From contig CAMYMF010000012.1 in the NCBI GenBank assembly GCA_947259355.1, forward strand, positions 1-57,974: a stretch of 57,974 bases of DNA. Reading direction: 5' to 3'. A program made the position numbers and the translations under genes. This DNA is from an uncultured Nitrospirota bacterium. Lineage in GTDB: Bacteria; CG2-30-53-67. The notes below the pieces were generated by a model, which had not been told where the DNA came from, searched no databases, and saw nothing but the letters and a program-made list of their open reading frames with translations. Of this stretch, positions 7,733 through 16,757 are shown piece by piece (positions within the stretch are counted from its first letter, which is position 1; every line of letters begins with the position of its first letter).

Positions 7733-8950
7733 TCATCGACCCTCCCCCATGCCCGCATCCGCGCCCTCTCCGGCGTAGAGCGCTTCGATCTTCTTGATGA
7801 CGGTTTCTATGCTGAACTGTTCGAGACAGAGCCTGCGACCCGCTGCCGCCAGCCCGTGGCGCTGCTCGGGATCACCCAGCAGAGAGAGGATCCCCTCCGC
7901 GAGTGCCTCGGCATCCCCCGGCGGCACCAGAATCCCCGTCTCCCCGTGGCGGACGGCTTCCGAAACACCCCCCACATCCGTGGCGACCACCGGTTTCCCG
8001 CTGGCCATGGCCTCGGTGATGGCCAGGGGCAGCCCTTCCCGGACGAGGGTGGGCTGTACAAAGAGATCGATGGAGGCGAGGATGTTCGGGATATCCTGCC
8101 GGGTTCCGAGAAAATGGATCCGATCCTCCAGAGCAAGGGCTCGAGCCTGTCGTTCGAGGTAAGGACGCTCCGGCCCGTCGCCGACGATGAGAATCCGGCA
8201 GGCCGGGAACGCCTCAAAGATCGGCACGGCGGCATCCAGGAGAAACTGGTGCCCCTTGACCTCCGTCAGGCGGGCCACGGAGGCGATGAGAATCTCGGAA
8301 TCCTTGAAGCCGAACTCACGGCGTATCCCGGGGTGGGCCACGGAAGGGTCGAAGATCCGTGCGTCCGCGCAATTGGGCACCATCACCACCCGGTCGGGAT
8401 GAATCCGTTCCACTTCGATCTGATAGCGTCGCGCCATCTCGGAACAGGCAATGACCCGATCACAGGTGCGACTCAGAATACGATCGATGAGGTAGTGCCT
8501 GCCCTTTCGCTCTGCCGGTCTCCAGTGGCTGTTCTGGATATGCGCAAAGCGGCGCGGTGTGCCGGCCAGCACGGCGGCCAGCCGACCCATGGTGTTGGCA
8601 AAATACTCGTGGGTGTGCAGGATTTGTACCTTTTCCCGCCGCAGGAGGCGAGCCAGTTTCACCACGTTGCCGGGACGGTGATAGGTGGGCAGGTCGAGGA
8701 CCCGCACGTCCACGCCCTTTTCGCGCAACTCGTCGGCAATGGCGCCGCCTTCTTCGAGACACCAAACGGAGACGTCAAACTGTTGGCGATCAAGATTTTC
8801 CACGATCAAGGCCAGATTACGTTCCAACCCGCCGACCCCCATATCCTCCACGAGATGGACCACCTTTGTTGGGGGCAGTATCGTTCGCCGCTCGGTCTGC
8901 CTCGGCGAGGCAATCTTTTCTATGCGATCTTCCTGGCAAGTATGGCCCAT
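7733..8950 (-). CDS. GT4 family glycosyltransferase (copy 2 of a tandem pair)
   Basis: This is a 405-residue GT-B enzyme, paralogous to 6201-7337. Shared landmarks are VVHLVEDMGVGGLERNLALI near the N-terminus, SHWRPAERKGRHYLIDRIL, NCADARIFDPSVAHPGIRREFG and EGLPLAITEAMASGKPV (EX7E). I chose the ATG at 8950, which overlaps the end of the upstream methyltransferase gene by 31 nt; AGGAGG lies 11 nt before it. This adds about 28 residues of poorly conserved leader compared with copy 1, so a later start is possible. The upstream in-frame ATG at 9010 is unlikely. The retained pair suggests either two similar linkages in the repeat unit or one redundant copy. Confidence 0.9.
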   Translation of the reverse strand: MGHTCQEDRIEKIASPRQTERRTILPPTKVVHLVEDMGVGGLERNLALIVENLDRQQFDVSVWCLEEGGAIADELREKGVDVRVLDLPTYHRPGNVVKLARLLRREKVQILHTHEYFANTMGRLAAVLAGTPRRFAHIQNSHWRPAERKGRHYLIDRILSRTCDRVIACSEMARRYQIEVERIHPDRVVMVPNCADARIFDPSVAHPGIRREFGFKDSEILIASVARLTEVKGHQFLLDAAVPIFEAFPACRILIVGDGPERPYLERQARALALEDRIHFLGTRQDIPNILASIDLFVQPTLVREGLPLAITEAMASGKPVVATDVGGVSEAVRHGETGILVPPGDAEALAEGILSLLGDPEQRHGLAAAGRRLCLEQFSIETVIKKIEALYAGEGADAGMGEGR

Positions 8951-9426
8951 CCCAGAGCATCCCTCCTGTCGAATCGATCCAAAAGCAGCGAAAGGTAATA
9001 GAGGATCCATAAAAAGGGTAACAGTGCGACAAGCCCTGCCCCCTTCCGATATTTCGGCGTGAGAAAGAAGCGCATCTTTTGAATGACCTCATGGGCCACA
9101 TCGATCATACGCATATGGATGAGAGAACAAACAGCGCCGATACGCGCGACCCGAACGGGCTCGAGGACATCCGTCGGGACGGCCGCGTCTAGCATACCGT
9201 CCTTGAAGGGAAGATCCAGCCCGTCGCCCAGCACCGCGGTGTTCAGCCCGGGGGTCCGGTCCAGGCCGATATAGTCGGTGTTCGGGCAGAGCTCCCGGTA
9301 AAACGACTCGCCGCATCCCACATCGCGCAGCCGGCCCCGCAGCAGGGTGCCCGCCTTGCGGAGCGACGCCTTTTGTAATCGCTTGAGAATGTAGAACGGC
9401 CTCTTGAAAAGCCTCCAGTCAAACAT
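8920..9426 (-). CDS. Shortened SAM-dependent methyltransferase, probably inactive
   Basis: This is a 168-residue frame. It starts MFDWRLFKRPFYILKRLQKA and has a SAM-binding motif I (LRDVGCGESFYRELC), the acidic loop (YIGLDR) and DLPFKDGMLDAAVPTDVLEP. It then jumps to a C-terminal segment (MIDVAHEVIQK..., LVALLPFLWILYYLSLLLDR). Full-length relatives are about 230-250 residues and have, between these parts, the 'LxPGG.LYL..P' strand and the DYYR.T block. About 60 residues are missing here, and the usual LEH is LEP. The reading frame stays open, so it may be an in-frame deletion product. The ATG (9426) is 1 nt after the previous gene's TGA and has a GGGAGAGAA RBS. Confidence 0.6.
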   Translation of the reverse strand: MFDWRLFKRPFYILKRLQKASLRKAGTLLRGRLRDVGCGESFYRELCPNTDYIGLDRTPGLNTAVLGDGLDLPFKDGMLDAAVPTDVLEPVRVARIGAVCSLIHMRMIDVAHEVIQKMRFFLTPKYRKGAGLVALLPFLWILYYLSLLLDRFDRRDALGWAILARKIA

Positions 9427-9427
9427 C

Positions 9428-10546
9428 TCAGAGTTCTCTCCCAACGGGGATTGGGACCTGGCCTTGCTCGCGATAGACCTGCTCGCAACAAGCTTTCCAG
9501 GCTTGCGCCACGGCCCCTGGCGAAAAGGAGCCCAGCACCTTGGACCGTCCCTTGTCCGCAAGCCGTTGCCGCAGCCCTGCATCCGCCGCCAGATCTCCAA
9601 TGTAACGGGCCCAATCGTCCTCCGTGGGGGCGAGGAATCCGTCTTCCCCGTGCGACACAAGCGCCCTGTAGTCGACGCAGGGGGACACTACCACCGGGAG
9701 CCCAGCCATCCAATAGGTGGCGATCTTGTTGACCGACTTGGACACCCCTGCGGGCAGCGGCGCCACCGCAATGTCCGCCTGCCGCAGTTCGGTCCCCACC
9801 GTCTCAAGGTTCCACGGGACGAGCTGGTAGCTGAAGGCCAGCCGACGATTCAGGTCCCGATAAAACTGGTAGGTGCTCTCGTGCGTAATAAGATGGACCC
9901 GCAGGGCCATCTTGCGCTGTAGGCGGGCCAGGGTCTGCGCCACTTCCGTCAGAAAGATGGTGTTATTCGGCATACCGAGCCAGACAACCACGGGCGTGCG
10001 CGTCGATTGATGGTCCTTGTCCGCCGCCAGGCGATCAAAATCAATGATGTCGGGTATGTAGTGCACCTGGCCCTTGCCGGTCTTCAGATCCGCCTGAATC
10101 TGGAGGGTGCTCGTGGTGACTGCGTTGGCGGTACGGATCATTTGGGAGAGACCCCGGTCGAGCTTTCGTCTTCGAAAGAAGAAATAGACCCGCTGAAGCA
10201 CCTGCCAGGGGTTGGCAGCATAGCGGCGCATCCCCTTGAACTTCGCCACCGAAATCTCCGCGCGCCGGCGGAACTCATTGTCGGAGAGATCAAAAATCAC
10301 CACACCGCCCCTCTCCTGGATCCGCGCCGCCTCCGGAAGCCATCGTTGAAAGTCGAGACTGAGGATGACGAGCACCTCGCACGGATCGCCCGGTCTCAAG
10401 AGGTCGGCATCACAACCAATCTGTCTCAAAGCGGCCATGACATTGTAGCAACGCATCCGATTGACCGGGTCATCTGTCAGATCGTTCTTGGGAACGAAGC
10501 GAATCCGAATTTTTTCCGAAGCCGTCACTGTCTGTATGGGATTCAT
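9428..10546 (-). CDS. Glycosyltransferase (GT4-like, divergent)
   Basis: This is a 372-residue protein with a GT-B-like layout. The N-terminal region contains RMRCYNVMAALRQIGCDADL. The middle has PDIIDFDRLAADKDHQ followed by VVWLGMPNNT at the start of the second Rossmann domain. The C-terminal part has YWMAGLPVVVSPCVDYRALV, resembling the nucleotide-sugar binding end of GT4 enzymes, but the EX7E motif is not obvious. The ATG overlaps the TGA of the upstream methyltransferase gene (ATGA), indicating coupling. It likely adds a sugar in the repeat unit; its divergence makes the family assignment less certain than for its neighbours. Confidence 0.8.
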   Translation of the reverse strand: MNPIQTVTASEKIRIRFVPKNDLTDDPVNRMRCYNVMAALRQIGCDADLLRPGDPCEVLVILSLDFQRWLPEAARIQERGGVVIFDLSDNEFRRRAEISVAKFKGMRRYAANPWQVLQRVYFFFRRRKLDRGLSQMIRTANAVTTSTLQIQADLKTGKGQVHYIPDIIDFDRLAADKDHQSTRTPVVVWLGMPNNTIFLTEVAQTLARLQRKMALRVHLITHESTYQFYRDLNRRLAFSYQLVPWNLETVGTELRQADIAVAPLPAGVSKSVNKIATYWMAGLPVVVSPCVDYRALVSHGEDGFLAPTEDDWARYIGDLAADAGLRQRLADKGRSKVLGSFSPGAVAQAWKACCEQVYREQGQVPIPVGREL

Positions 10547-11307
10547 GGTTGTTTGCGTCCTACGGCGATGAGATACTTGTATCCTTCTCCCTCGCGAAGG
10601 GGAACGGGGTGGAGCGCGCGACGCTTGCCGCTGACATAGGGAAAAAGCCCGTAGAGCATGGGGTTTGCGAACAGCAGCCTCTTCAGGGCAATCCGCATGC
10701 CCATGCGGATCCCCGGCGTCTGGCGCTCATAGCGGGCCTTACGGGCACCCTGATCTGCAGCGGTCTCCTGCCCCCACCAGCCGATCTCTTCAAAGACGGC
10801 CCCAAACAATCGGCGGAATTCCTCCAAGGTCAGCTCCTTTTCGTGGTAAGGATTGGACTGCTCCGTGCAGTTGTAGTGCTCCCGATCGGGCGTCGAGATG
10901 ATGGCGAGCCCTCCGGGCACAAGGACCCGCCTGATTTCACCGAGAAACGCCCGCTGCTCGGTGATATGTTCCAGCGTTTCAAAGGAGACCACTCGGTCAA
11001 AGGAGGCATCCCGGAACCCCAGGCAGGCGGCATCCATGTGCACGAAATGGGTTCTCGCAGAGCCGTACTGCTCCCGGCAGAAGTGCAGTGCCTCCTGGGA
11101 GAGGTCCGCCCCGGCTACCCATCGGGCTCGCTGCGCCAGGTAATGGCTTCCGTATCCTGTCCCGCAGGCCACGTCGAGCACCCGGGCCCCGCGGCAAAAC
11201 CGACCGGCCAGTTCGTAGCGATACAGATGCTCATAGTAGACATCTTCAAAGTTGAAACCCCGTCTCGGTTTGATGAGACGCTCGCCTGTATAGGTCATGG
11301 TCGTCAT
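10543..11307 (-). CDS. Class I SAM-dependent methyltransferase
   Basis: This is a 254-residue methyltransferase of the type-11 group. Motif I VLDVACGTGYGSHYLA (about 43-58) binds SAM, GADLSQEALHFC provides the acidic ribose contact, and FDRVVSFETLEHI and LVPGGLAIISTP are motifs II and III. The N-terminal TGERLIKPRRGFNFEDVYYEHLYRY pattern is common in methyltransferases from O-antigen and exopolysaccharide loci, which methylate sugars or cap chains. It starts 17 nt after the flippase gene and overlaps the next gene by 4 nt. The substrate is not deducible; a role in sugar O-methylation or chain termination is inferred. Confidence 0.88.
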   Translation of the reverse strand: MTTMTYTGERLIKPRRGFNFEDVYYEHLYRYELAGRFCRGARVLDVACGTGYGSHYLAQRARWVAGADLSQEALHFCREQYGSARTHFVHMDAACLGFRDASFDRVVSFETLEHITEQRAFLGEIRRVLVPGGLAIISTPDREHYNCTEQSNPYHEKELTLEEFRRLFGAVFEEIGWWGQETAADQGARKARYERQTPGIRMGMRIALKRLLFANPMLYGLFPYVSGKRRALHPVPLREGEGYKYLIAVGRKQP

Positions 11308-11324
11308 GGCCGATGTATCTCCGT

Positions 11325-12884
11325 TCAGACCCGGATGAACCGAGGCAACACCCGTTGGAGCTGCAGACGAAAGATGCGCCGGTCCGCCTCTTTCAGATAA
11401 TCACTCATCAGCATGGCCCCGGCATAAAGCCCGAAGAAGAGCATCGCCTTGAGGCTGAGGATCCACAGCACGGTCAGCCGCCCCGGAGAGCCGTCCGGGT
11501 CCATCCCGAGCCGCCCGGCGAGATAGAGAAGCAGACACAATGCCAGCGAGATGAGCATCGGCTTCTCGTAGAGGTCCCGAAAGAAGGCTGCCGGGGAGCG
11601 TTCGAAGAAGCGCAGCACGATGCTCGTGTAGTAGATCAGACTCAACAGCGAGGCGATGAACGTGCCCAGCGGTGCGCCCAGAAACCCCAGCCGGACCACC
11701 AGGAGGGTACTCAGAACGGTATTGAAGACCAGCACGAAGCCCGCGGCTTTCATCTGATACTCGGGCTTGTGGAGCCCCTGGACGGTATGGGAGATGGCGG
11801 CTGTGGGAATGACCGTGTAATAGGCGAGAGCCAGCAGCTGTACTACGGGGACGGCTTTCTCGTAGCCCCTGCCCATCCAGAGCGTGATGAGGTCCGATGC
11901 GGTCAGGGCGACGAAGAACATGAGCGGGGTTCCCACCAGCACCACGCACTTGGACCCGAAGAGAAAGAGATCGTAGACCCGTCGGCGCTCATTGCGGGCG
12001 CTCAGCTCGGACACCGCCGGCATCACCGCCGAGACGAGCAGTGACGGGAAGGAGCGGACCGTCAGCGTCAATCGGGAGGCCATTTCGTAGAATGCCACAA
12101 AGACCCCGTTGACGAAGAAAGCAATGAGGAATTTGTCGAGATGGAGGTTCAGAAAGGATGCCAGGGTACTGACATGGATGCGCATGCCGAATCCAAAAAG
12201 TCTCTCGATGGATTTCCATGAAACGCCGCCCTCGGCCCGCACGGTCAAACCGGGCAGGACGCCATAGGCCAGTCGCGTCTGGCAGAGCCCCGACAAAGAG
12301 ATGACCGCCAGTTCGTTGAGCATTAGCCCGACGATGCCGTAGCCGCCCTCCAGGACAAAGACGGTCCCCAGCACCCTGGGAATGGACGATGCCATTTGAA
12401 TCTTGTTGCCCAGATCCGTCCGCTGCAGGCCGACAAGCACGGCGTTGTAGACGCCGAAGAGGCTTTTCACCGCAAAGAGGACCAGCCCGATCCGGAAGGC
12501 TGATTGCACAGCCTCGAAGGTGTCTGCCGGGAAGTGCAGCATGCGAAAGAGCGCGGGAAAGCACGGGGGTGCGATGAGCAGAATGCCAAGGCCCACCAGG
12601 GCATAGATAAGAAGGCCAGCCCGGACGGTCTGGTTGATACGCCGCTGCTCTCCCAGTGCGTGGTCGTGTGCAATGAATTTGACGAAGGCGTTGCCCACGC
12701 CCAAGTCGAAGAGACCTATATATCCGAGGAGGGCTCCGATCAGGGCCCAGGCGGCAAATTGCTCAAGACCGATGTGATGCAGAATGTAGGGCGTGAGAAA
12801 GAAGCTGACCAGCACCTGCCAGAACCGCCCGGCCGTATTGAAGAGGGTGTTGGTGACGATCTTGTCTGAAAGTCTCGGGCTCAT
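11325..12884 (-). CDS. wzx: Wzx-like polysaccharide repeat-unit flippase (MOP superfamily)
   Basis: This is a 519-residue integral membrane protein with about 12-14 hydrophobic helices spread along its length. It begins NTLFNTAGRFWQVLVSFFLTPYIL and GLFDLGVGNAFVKFIAHD, typical of the RfbX/Wzx branch of MOP exporters. It should flip the undecaprenyl-linked repeat unit across the inner membrane. The ATG at 12884 was chosen because homology begins there; a TTG at 12920 is also in frame. It lies between the Wzy-like gene and a methyltransferase gene in the same direction, as expected for a Wzx/Wzy-dependent locus. Confidence 0.9.
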   Translation of the reverse strand: MSPRLSDKIVTNTLFNTAGRFWQVLVSFFLTPYILHHIGLEQFAAWALIGALLGYIGLFDLGVGNAFVKFIAHDHALGEQRRINQTVRAGLLIYALVGLGILLIAPPCFPALFRMLHFPADTFEAVQSAFRIGLVLFAVKSLFGVYNAVLVGLQRTDLGNKIQMASSIPRVLGTVFVLEGGYGIVGLMLNELAVISLSGLCQTRLAYGVLPGLTVRAEGGVSWKSIERLFGFGMRIHVSTLASFLNLHLDKFLIAFFVNGVFVAFYEMASRLTLTVRSFPSLLVSAVMPAVSELSARNERRRVYDLFLFGSKCVVLVGTPLMFFVALTASDLITLWMGRGYEKAVPVVQLLALAYYTVIPTAAISHTVQGLHKPEYQMKAAGFVLVFNTVLSTLLVVRLGFLGAPLGTFIASLLSLIYYTSIVLRFFERSPAAFFRDLYEKPMLISLALCLLLYLAGRLGMDPDGSPGRLTVLWILSLKAMLFFGLYAGAMLMSDYLKEADRRIFRLQLQRVLPRFIRV

Positions 12885-12941
12885 GGTCACACTGGCACGT
12901 CCCCGGCAGCCTGGGATCAAGACCTGTCTTACGGGGAAGTC

Positions 12942-14330
12942 TCAAAAATGGGCAACGGGCGTATGGGCCGTCTCGGGGGTCGCTGCGGACCTGTCCGCCT
13001 CGGTCAGACTCGGCAGAATCAGCACGATCCCAAGCAAAAACATGAAAGGCTCCATGATCCGCACGATCACAAAGGTGTTGGCCCCAATGGCGTGCACGTA
13101 CATGGCCGCACAGCCCGCCAGCATTCCCAGGGAGAGCCCCGTCTTGAACGGTGTGTCGCTGTGCCGATACACGAGGAGAACCTCCCGGAAAATGACAAAG
13201 AGCAGGTAACCGAGGGCCGCCATCCCGACGAGCCCCAATTCCACCAAGGTCCGGAAATACTGGCTGTCAATGAACCCGTATCCTGTGACCCCGTAGCCGA
13301 GCACGGGGTGATTCACAAAATCCCTGAGACATTGCTGCCAGCTCGTCACCCGCTCGGAGGAGGAAGGGTCGAGGGTAATGCCAGCGATCTGGACGGACTT
13401 GGTCGGATGGGTTTGAAAGGTATAGTGCACTCGCTCCCGAGCGCTCTGGGGCGCCAGCAGGAACGTCAGGATGGTCGCCAGAATGGCAAAGTAGACGAGG
13501 ACCGTCTTTCGATAGCTGAAGAAGAGCAGGGTGCCGATCATCGGCAGCAGGGCGATCCACGATGTGCGCGAGAGGGTATACACAAAGGGAACCGCGAAGA
13601 AAGCCACCAGCCCGAGATAGAGCAGCTTGCGCTTATCCGTGCGGGCTGTCAGGAAGAGACCGGACGCGAGGGCCATCAGCAGGAGCAGATAGCCGCCCAG
13701 CGTGTTGGGCTCCCCGGACTCTCCCTCAAAGGGCGCCGAGACGCGAACACCCCCCGGAATCTGCAACATCCCATAAATGGAGATGAGGATCCCCGTGACG
13801 AGCAGGGCCCACACAAACCGCCTCACCTGATCCTCCCGTTGGAGATGATTGACCACCAGAAAATAGACCAAGAAATACTCGAGATATTTCATCACATAGA
13901 AAAAGCCGCTGGCCGGCCGGACCCGGCCGAAGAAAACCCCCAGGGTCGTGGAGAAGACACAGACGAAGGCATAGATGAGGATGGCCCGGTTGATGGGGGT
14001 CTTACGGATCAGTCCCATCTCCTTGAAGATGGCCGTCCGGGCAAACCAGGAGATGCCGATGATCACCAGGAGGATATCGTCCACCCGCAGCACGATGTCG
14101 CGGCCGCCCCCACCGCCCACCTTAATTTCCGGCGAGAGCAGCATGGAGAAGACCAAAATGTAGAGGGCCGCTTCGATGCGGAAGATCGAGACCACCACGA
14201 TGGCAAAGCCCGCCACCGCCTTGAAGGCCGCACCTGTCTCCAAACTTGTCACGGCCTGCGTCGTCAGGAACACCACCGCAAGCAGCAGCAGGTAGAAGAG
14301 GTGAGTCCTCGACCGTTCGGAAGCAATCAT
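12942..14330 (-). CDS. O-antigen ligase/polymerase family protein (Wzy-like)
   Basis: This is a 462-residue protein with about 10-12 membrane segments. A large extracytoplasmic loop (residues about 285-355) contains SSERVTSWQQCLRDFVNHPVLGYGVTGYG, matching the Wzy_C/O-antigen ligase signature (R...W......HP..G.G..). In this locus it most likely polymerises repeat units on the periplasmic side; ligase and polymerase cannot be separated by sequence. An N-terminal GGGGGRD loop near residue 72 is unusual. The ATG has GAGAAGG just upstream. It follows the Wzc-like gene by about 80 nt in the same direction. Confidence 0.87.
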   Translation of the reverse strand: MIASERSRTHLFYLLLLAVVFLTTQAVTSLETGAAFKAVAGFAIVVVSIFRIEAALYILVFSMLLSPEIKVGGGGGRDIVLRVDDILLVIIGISWFARTAIFKEMGLIRKTPINRAILIYAFVCVFSTTLGVFFGRVRPASGFFYVMKYLEYFLVYFLVVNHLQREDQVRRFVWALLVTGILISIYGMLQIPGGVRVSAPFEGESGEPNTLGGYLLLLMALASGLFLTARTDKRKLLYLGLVAFFAVPFVYTLSRTSWIALLPMIGTLLFFSYRKTVLVYFAILATILTFLLAPQSARERVHYTFQTHPTKSVQIAGITLDPSSSERVTSWQQCLRDFVNHPVLGYGVTGYGFIDSQYFRTLVELGLVGMAALGYLLFVIFREVLLVYRHSDTPFKTGLSLGMLAGCAAMYVHAIGANTFVIVRIMEPFMFLLGIVLILPSLTEADRSAATPETAHTPVAHF

Positions 14331-14409
14331 AACCTTCTCTCAGGGTCGGTGGGGCGAAGAACCGGGAAGGGATCTGCGGACGCCGTCGCCGGAACAGCCT
14401 GGCCCCGGA

Positions 14410-16686
14410 TCAGAAAAAGAGCCGGAAGACGTTGGTCTTGGCAAGACCCTCTTTGGCGCGCTGCAGCGACTTCTCCAGCGCCGCCAGCCAGTCGGTCCTT
14501 GCTTCCTGCTCCCGACCGGTATCCTCTCCGTAGTACTTGTACTGATACTGGGAGAGCGGATAGTAACCGCTGATCTCCGCGCTAATGTCGTTCAGGACGA
14601 TCCCCAGTATGTTGGCCTGAACATTGTCCAGATGGGTCTTGGCACGTTTGAGCGCGTTGCGCGGAATCCGACCGGCCTGGTAGACCAGCACCACCCCGTC
14701 CACCTTGGGCGACAGAATAGCAGCATCCGTAACCGGCAAAATGGGCGGGCAATCCATGAGGATCATGTCGTACTCTTCGCGCACGGCGTCCAGAAATTCA
14801 TTCATGCCGGAAGAACTGAGCAACTCCGCGGGGTTCGGGGGAATGCCGCCGCAGGTGATGATTTGGAGATTCTCCAAACCGGGCGTTTTCATGATGTCGT
14901 CCATACGCATCTTGCCCATCATAAGATCGGTGATATCCTTGACCGCTTCGCGCCAGTGGATTTTGCCCAGGATGACATCGGTCAGACCGACGTCCCGGTT
15001 GACACCGAAGATCTTGTACACCGACGGTTTGCGAAGGTCGCAGTTTACCAGAAGCACCTTGTTCCCCTCCTGGGCCTTGGTGATGGCCAGGTTGGCCACG
15101 GTGGTGCTCTTGCCCTCCTTCAGAGAGGAACTCGTAAAGAGGATGACCTGGCCTTGCTTTTCCAGATTGGTAAACTGTATGTTGGTCCGCAGGGTGCGGT
15201 AACTCTCGGCCACCGATGATTTCGGTTTCAGCTGGGTAATGAGATGGGCGTGCCGCCCCAAGAGGTCCTCGATGCGGCTGTCCTTGTCACTGGTCTTGAT
15301 GAGAATTTCCCGCAGTTCGTTCAAGTCAATGTGGGGAATCACGCCGAGCACGGGGATCTGCAGGTAGCGTTCCACGTCTTCAATGGTACCGATGGAGGTG
15401 TCCAGCGTCTCCCGGAAGAGTGCCATGAGCAGCCCCACCATGGCGCCCAGCAACAGACCGACCACCGTGGTGGCCACCCGTTTGTTGCTGATGCGAACAC
15501 CCTGATCGGCCGTGCGGATCACCGAGACTTCATCGGCATGTTCCTTTTCCCGGATTTCGGCTTCCTGATGTTTGGTCCGGAGCAGGGAAAAGAGATCTTC
15601 GTTGACTCTCACGTCGCGCTGGAGCTGGCTCAACTGGACCTCATACTCCGGCAGATTCCGGTTCCGATCCATCATGCCGGAGACTTCTTCTTCGAGCACC
15701 ACGGCCCGCTGACGATAGGCGGCCTCCTGGTTGCGCAGCTCCCGCAGCATCTCCCGACGCACGTCCCGGATCTTTTCATCCAGCCCCTTCACCTGAGGAT
15801 GCTCGGTGGTGTAATCAATGAGCAGATTATTCCGGTTCAGGATCAGTTCCACCAGAGAGCTGTTCAGCTGGGACAAGATCGTGTTTCCCTCCTCCACATA
15901 GGGTCGCTCCGAGAGCATCTCGTCCAGGGCGCCGATGGTCGACTTCTCCAACCGCCGGATCATGGCAGCGCTTTCTTCGCTCCTGCGCTGCACCCGCTGC
16001 AGCTCTGCCTCTGCGGCCTGAAGTTTGCTTAAAGTCAAATTGACTTCTGCATCGAAGGTGATGAGCTTGTGCTGTTCCTTGAAGTTGCGCAGCCGCTTCT
16101 CGGACGCCTCCAACTTGTTCTGCGTTTCCAGGAGCTGATTCTCAATGAATTCCCGGGTACGTCGGGCCTCGTGGGTACGGGTATGAATATGGTAGGCACG
16201 ATAGGCCTCCGCCACGGTGTTGGCAATGCGCTTTGCGCGCTCTGCCTCCCCAGCGGATATCATAATATTGATGATGTTCGTGCTGCCTTCTTGCTCGGTG
16301 CGAATTTGGCCCTGCACCCCGCGCACCACGGCCATATGCTGTTCGGACTGCTGGACCTCCTCCAGAGTAAGCTCCGGCGGCACCAACCCCAGCGACTGGC
16401 ATACCCGGATCACCACTGGCGTGCTGCGGATGACTTCCGATTCACTGGCAATGTTGTCCCAGGCGTTCCAGGTGAAGGCCTCGAGGAAGAGGCCTGCCAC
16501 GGTCTTGCTCTGCTCCACCTTCACGCTGGACATCGCTTCAAAGATGGAGGGTTTGCGCATGGCAATGATCAAGCTGAGAAAGCCAACGGCCAGGGCGGTG
16601 AAGAGGATCAGCCGCTTGCGCTTGGCCAGAATGATAAGGTAATCCCTCAGATCAAACTCATACTGGGACGTGTCGATGGCTTTCAT
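14410..16686 (-). CDS. Wzc-type polysaccharide co-polymerase / BY-kinase
   Basis: This 758-residue inner-membrane protein controls chain length and export. TM1 lies at about 26-43, a long periplasmic coiled coil at 160-390, and TM2 at about 404-424. The cytoplasmic ATPase domain follows: Walker A TSSSLKEGKST (518-528), Walker A' VLLVNCDLRKP (544-554) and Walker B MILMDCPP (641-648). A cluster of six tyrosines (708, 709, 714, 716, 718, 719) follows, the usual autophosphorylation tail. The first Asp of the A' motif (D.D.R) is Asn548 here, encoded AAC, which may weaken kinase activity. It sits directly downstream of the export protein gene with which Wzc proteins pair. Export partner and tyrosine phosphorylation are inferred from the family. 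Confidence 0.93.
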   Translation of the reverse strand: MKAIDTSQYEFDLRDYLIILAKRKRLILFTALAVGFLSLIIAMRKPSIFEAMSSVKVEQSKTVAGLFLEAFTWNAWDNIASESEVIRSTPVVIRVCQSLGLVPPELTLEEVQQSEQHMAVVRGVQGQIRTEQEGSTNIINIMISAGEAERAKRIANTVAEAYRAYHIHTRTHEARRTREFIENQLLETQNKLEASEKRLRNFKEQHKLITFDAEVNLTLSKLQAAEAELQRVQRRSEESAAMIRRLEKSTIGALDEMLSERPYVEEGNTILSQLNSSLVELILNRNNLLIDYTTEHPQVKGLDEKIRDVRREMLRELRNQEAAYRQRAVVLEEEVSGMMDRNRNLPEYEVQLSQLQRDVRVNEDLFSLLRTKHQEAEIREKEHADEVSVIRTADQGVRISNKRVATTVVGLLLGAMVGLLMALFRETLDTSIGTIEDVERYLQIPVLGVIPHIDLNELREILIKTSDKDSRIEDLLGRHAHLITQLKPKSSVAESYRTLRTNIQFTNLEKQGQVILFTSSSLKEGKSTTVANLAITKAQEGNKVLLVNCDLRKPSVYKIFGVNRDVGLTDVILGKIHWREAVKDITDLMMGKMRMDDIMKTPGLENLQIITCGGIPPNPAELLSSSGMNEFLDAVREEYDMILMDCPPILPVTDAAILSPKVDGVVLVYQAGRIPRNALKRAKTHLDNVQANILGIVLNDISAEISGYYPLSQYQYKYYGEDTGREQEARTDWLAALEKSLQRAKEGLAKTNVFRLFF

Positions 16687-16757
16687 AGAATCCCCTGCTC
16701 AAGAGGTGTGACAAGCAACCGGACGCGGTCGCTCCGATCCATCCGCGCCATGGCCGT

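Noticed and set aside
12948-14573. 541-codon plus-strand frame opposite the Wzy-like gene
   Set aside because: Rich in His/Gln/Glu/Arg as expected from the antisense of a hydrophobic membrane protein; not a gene.
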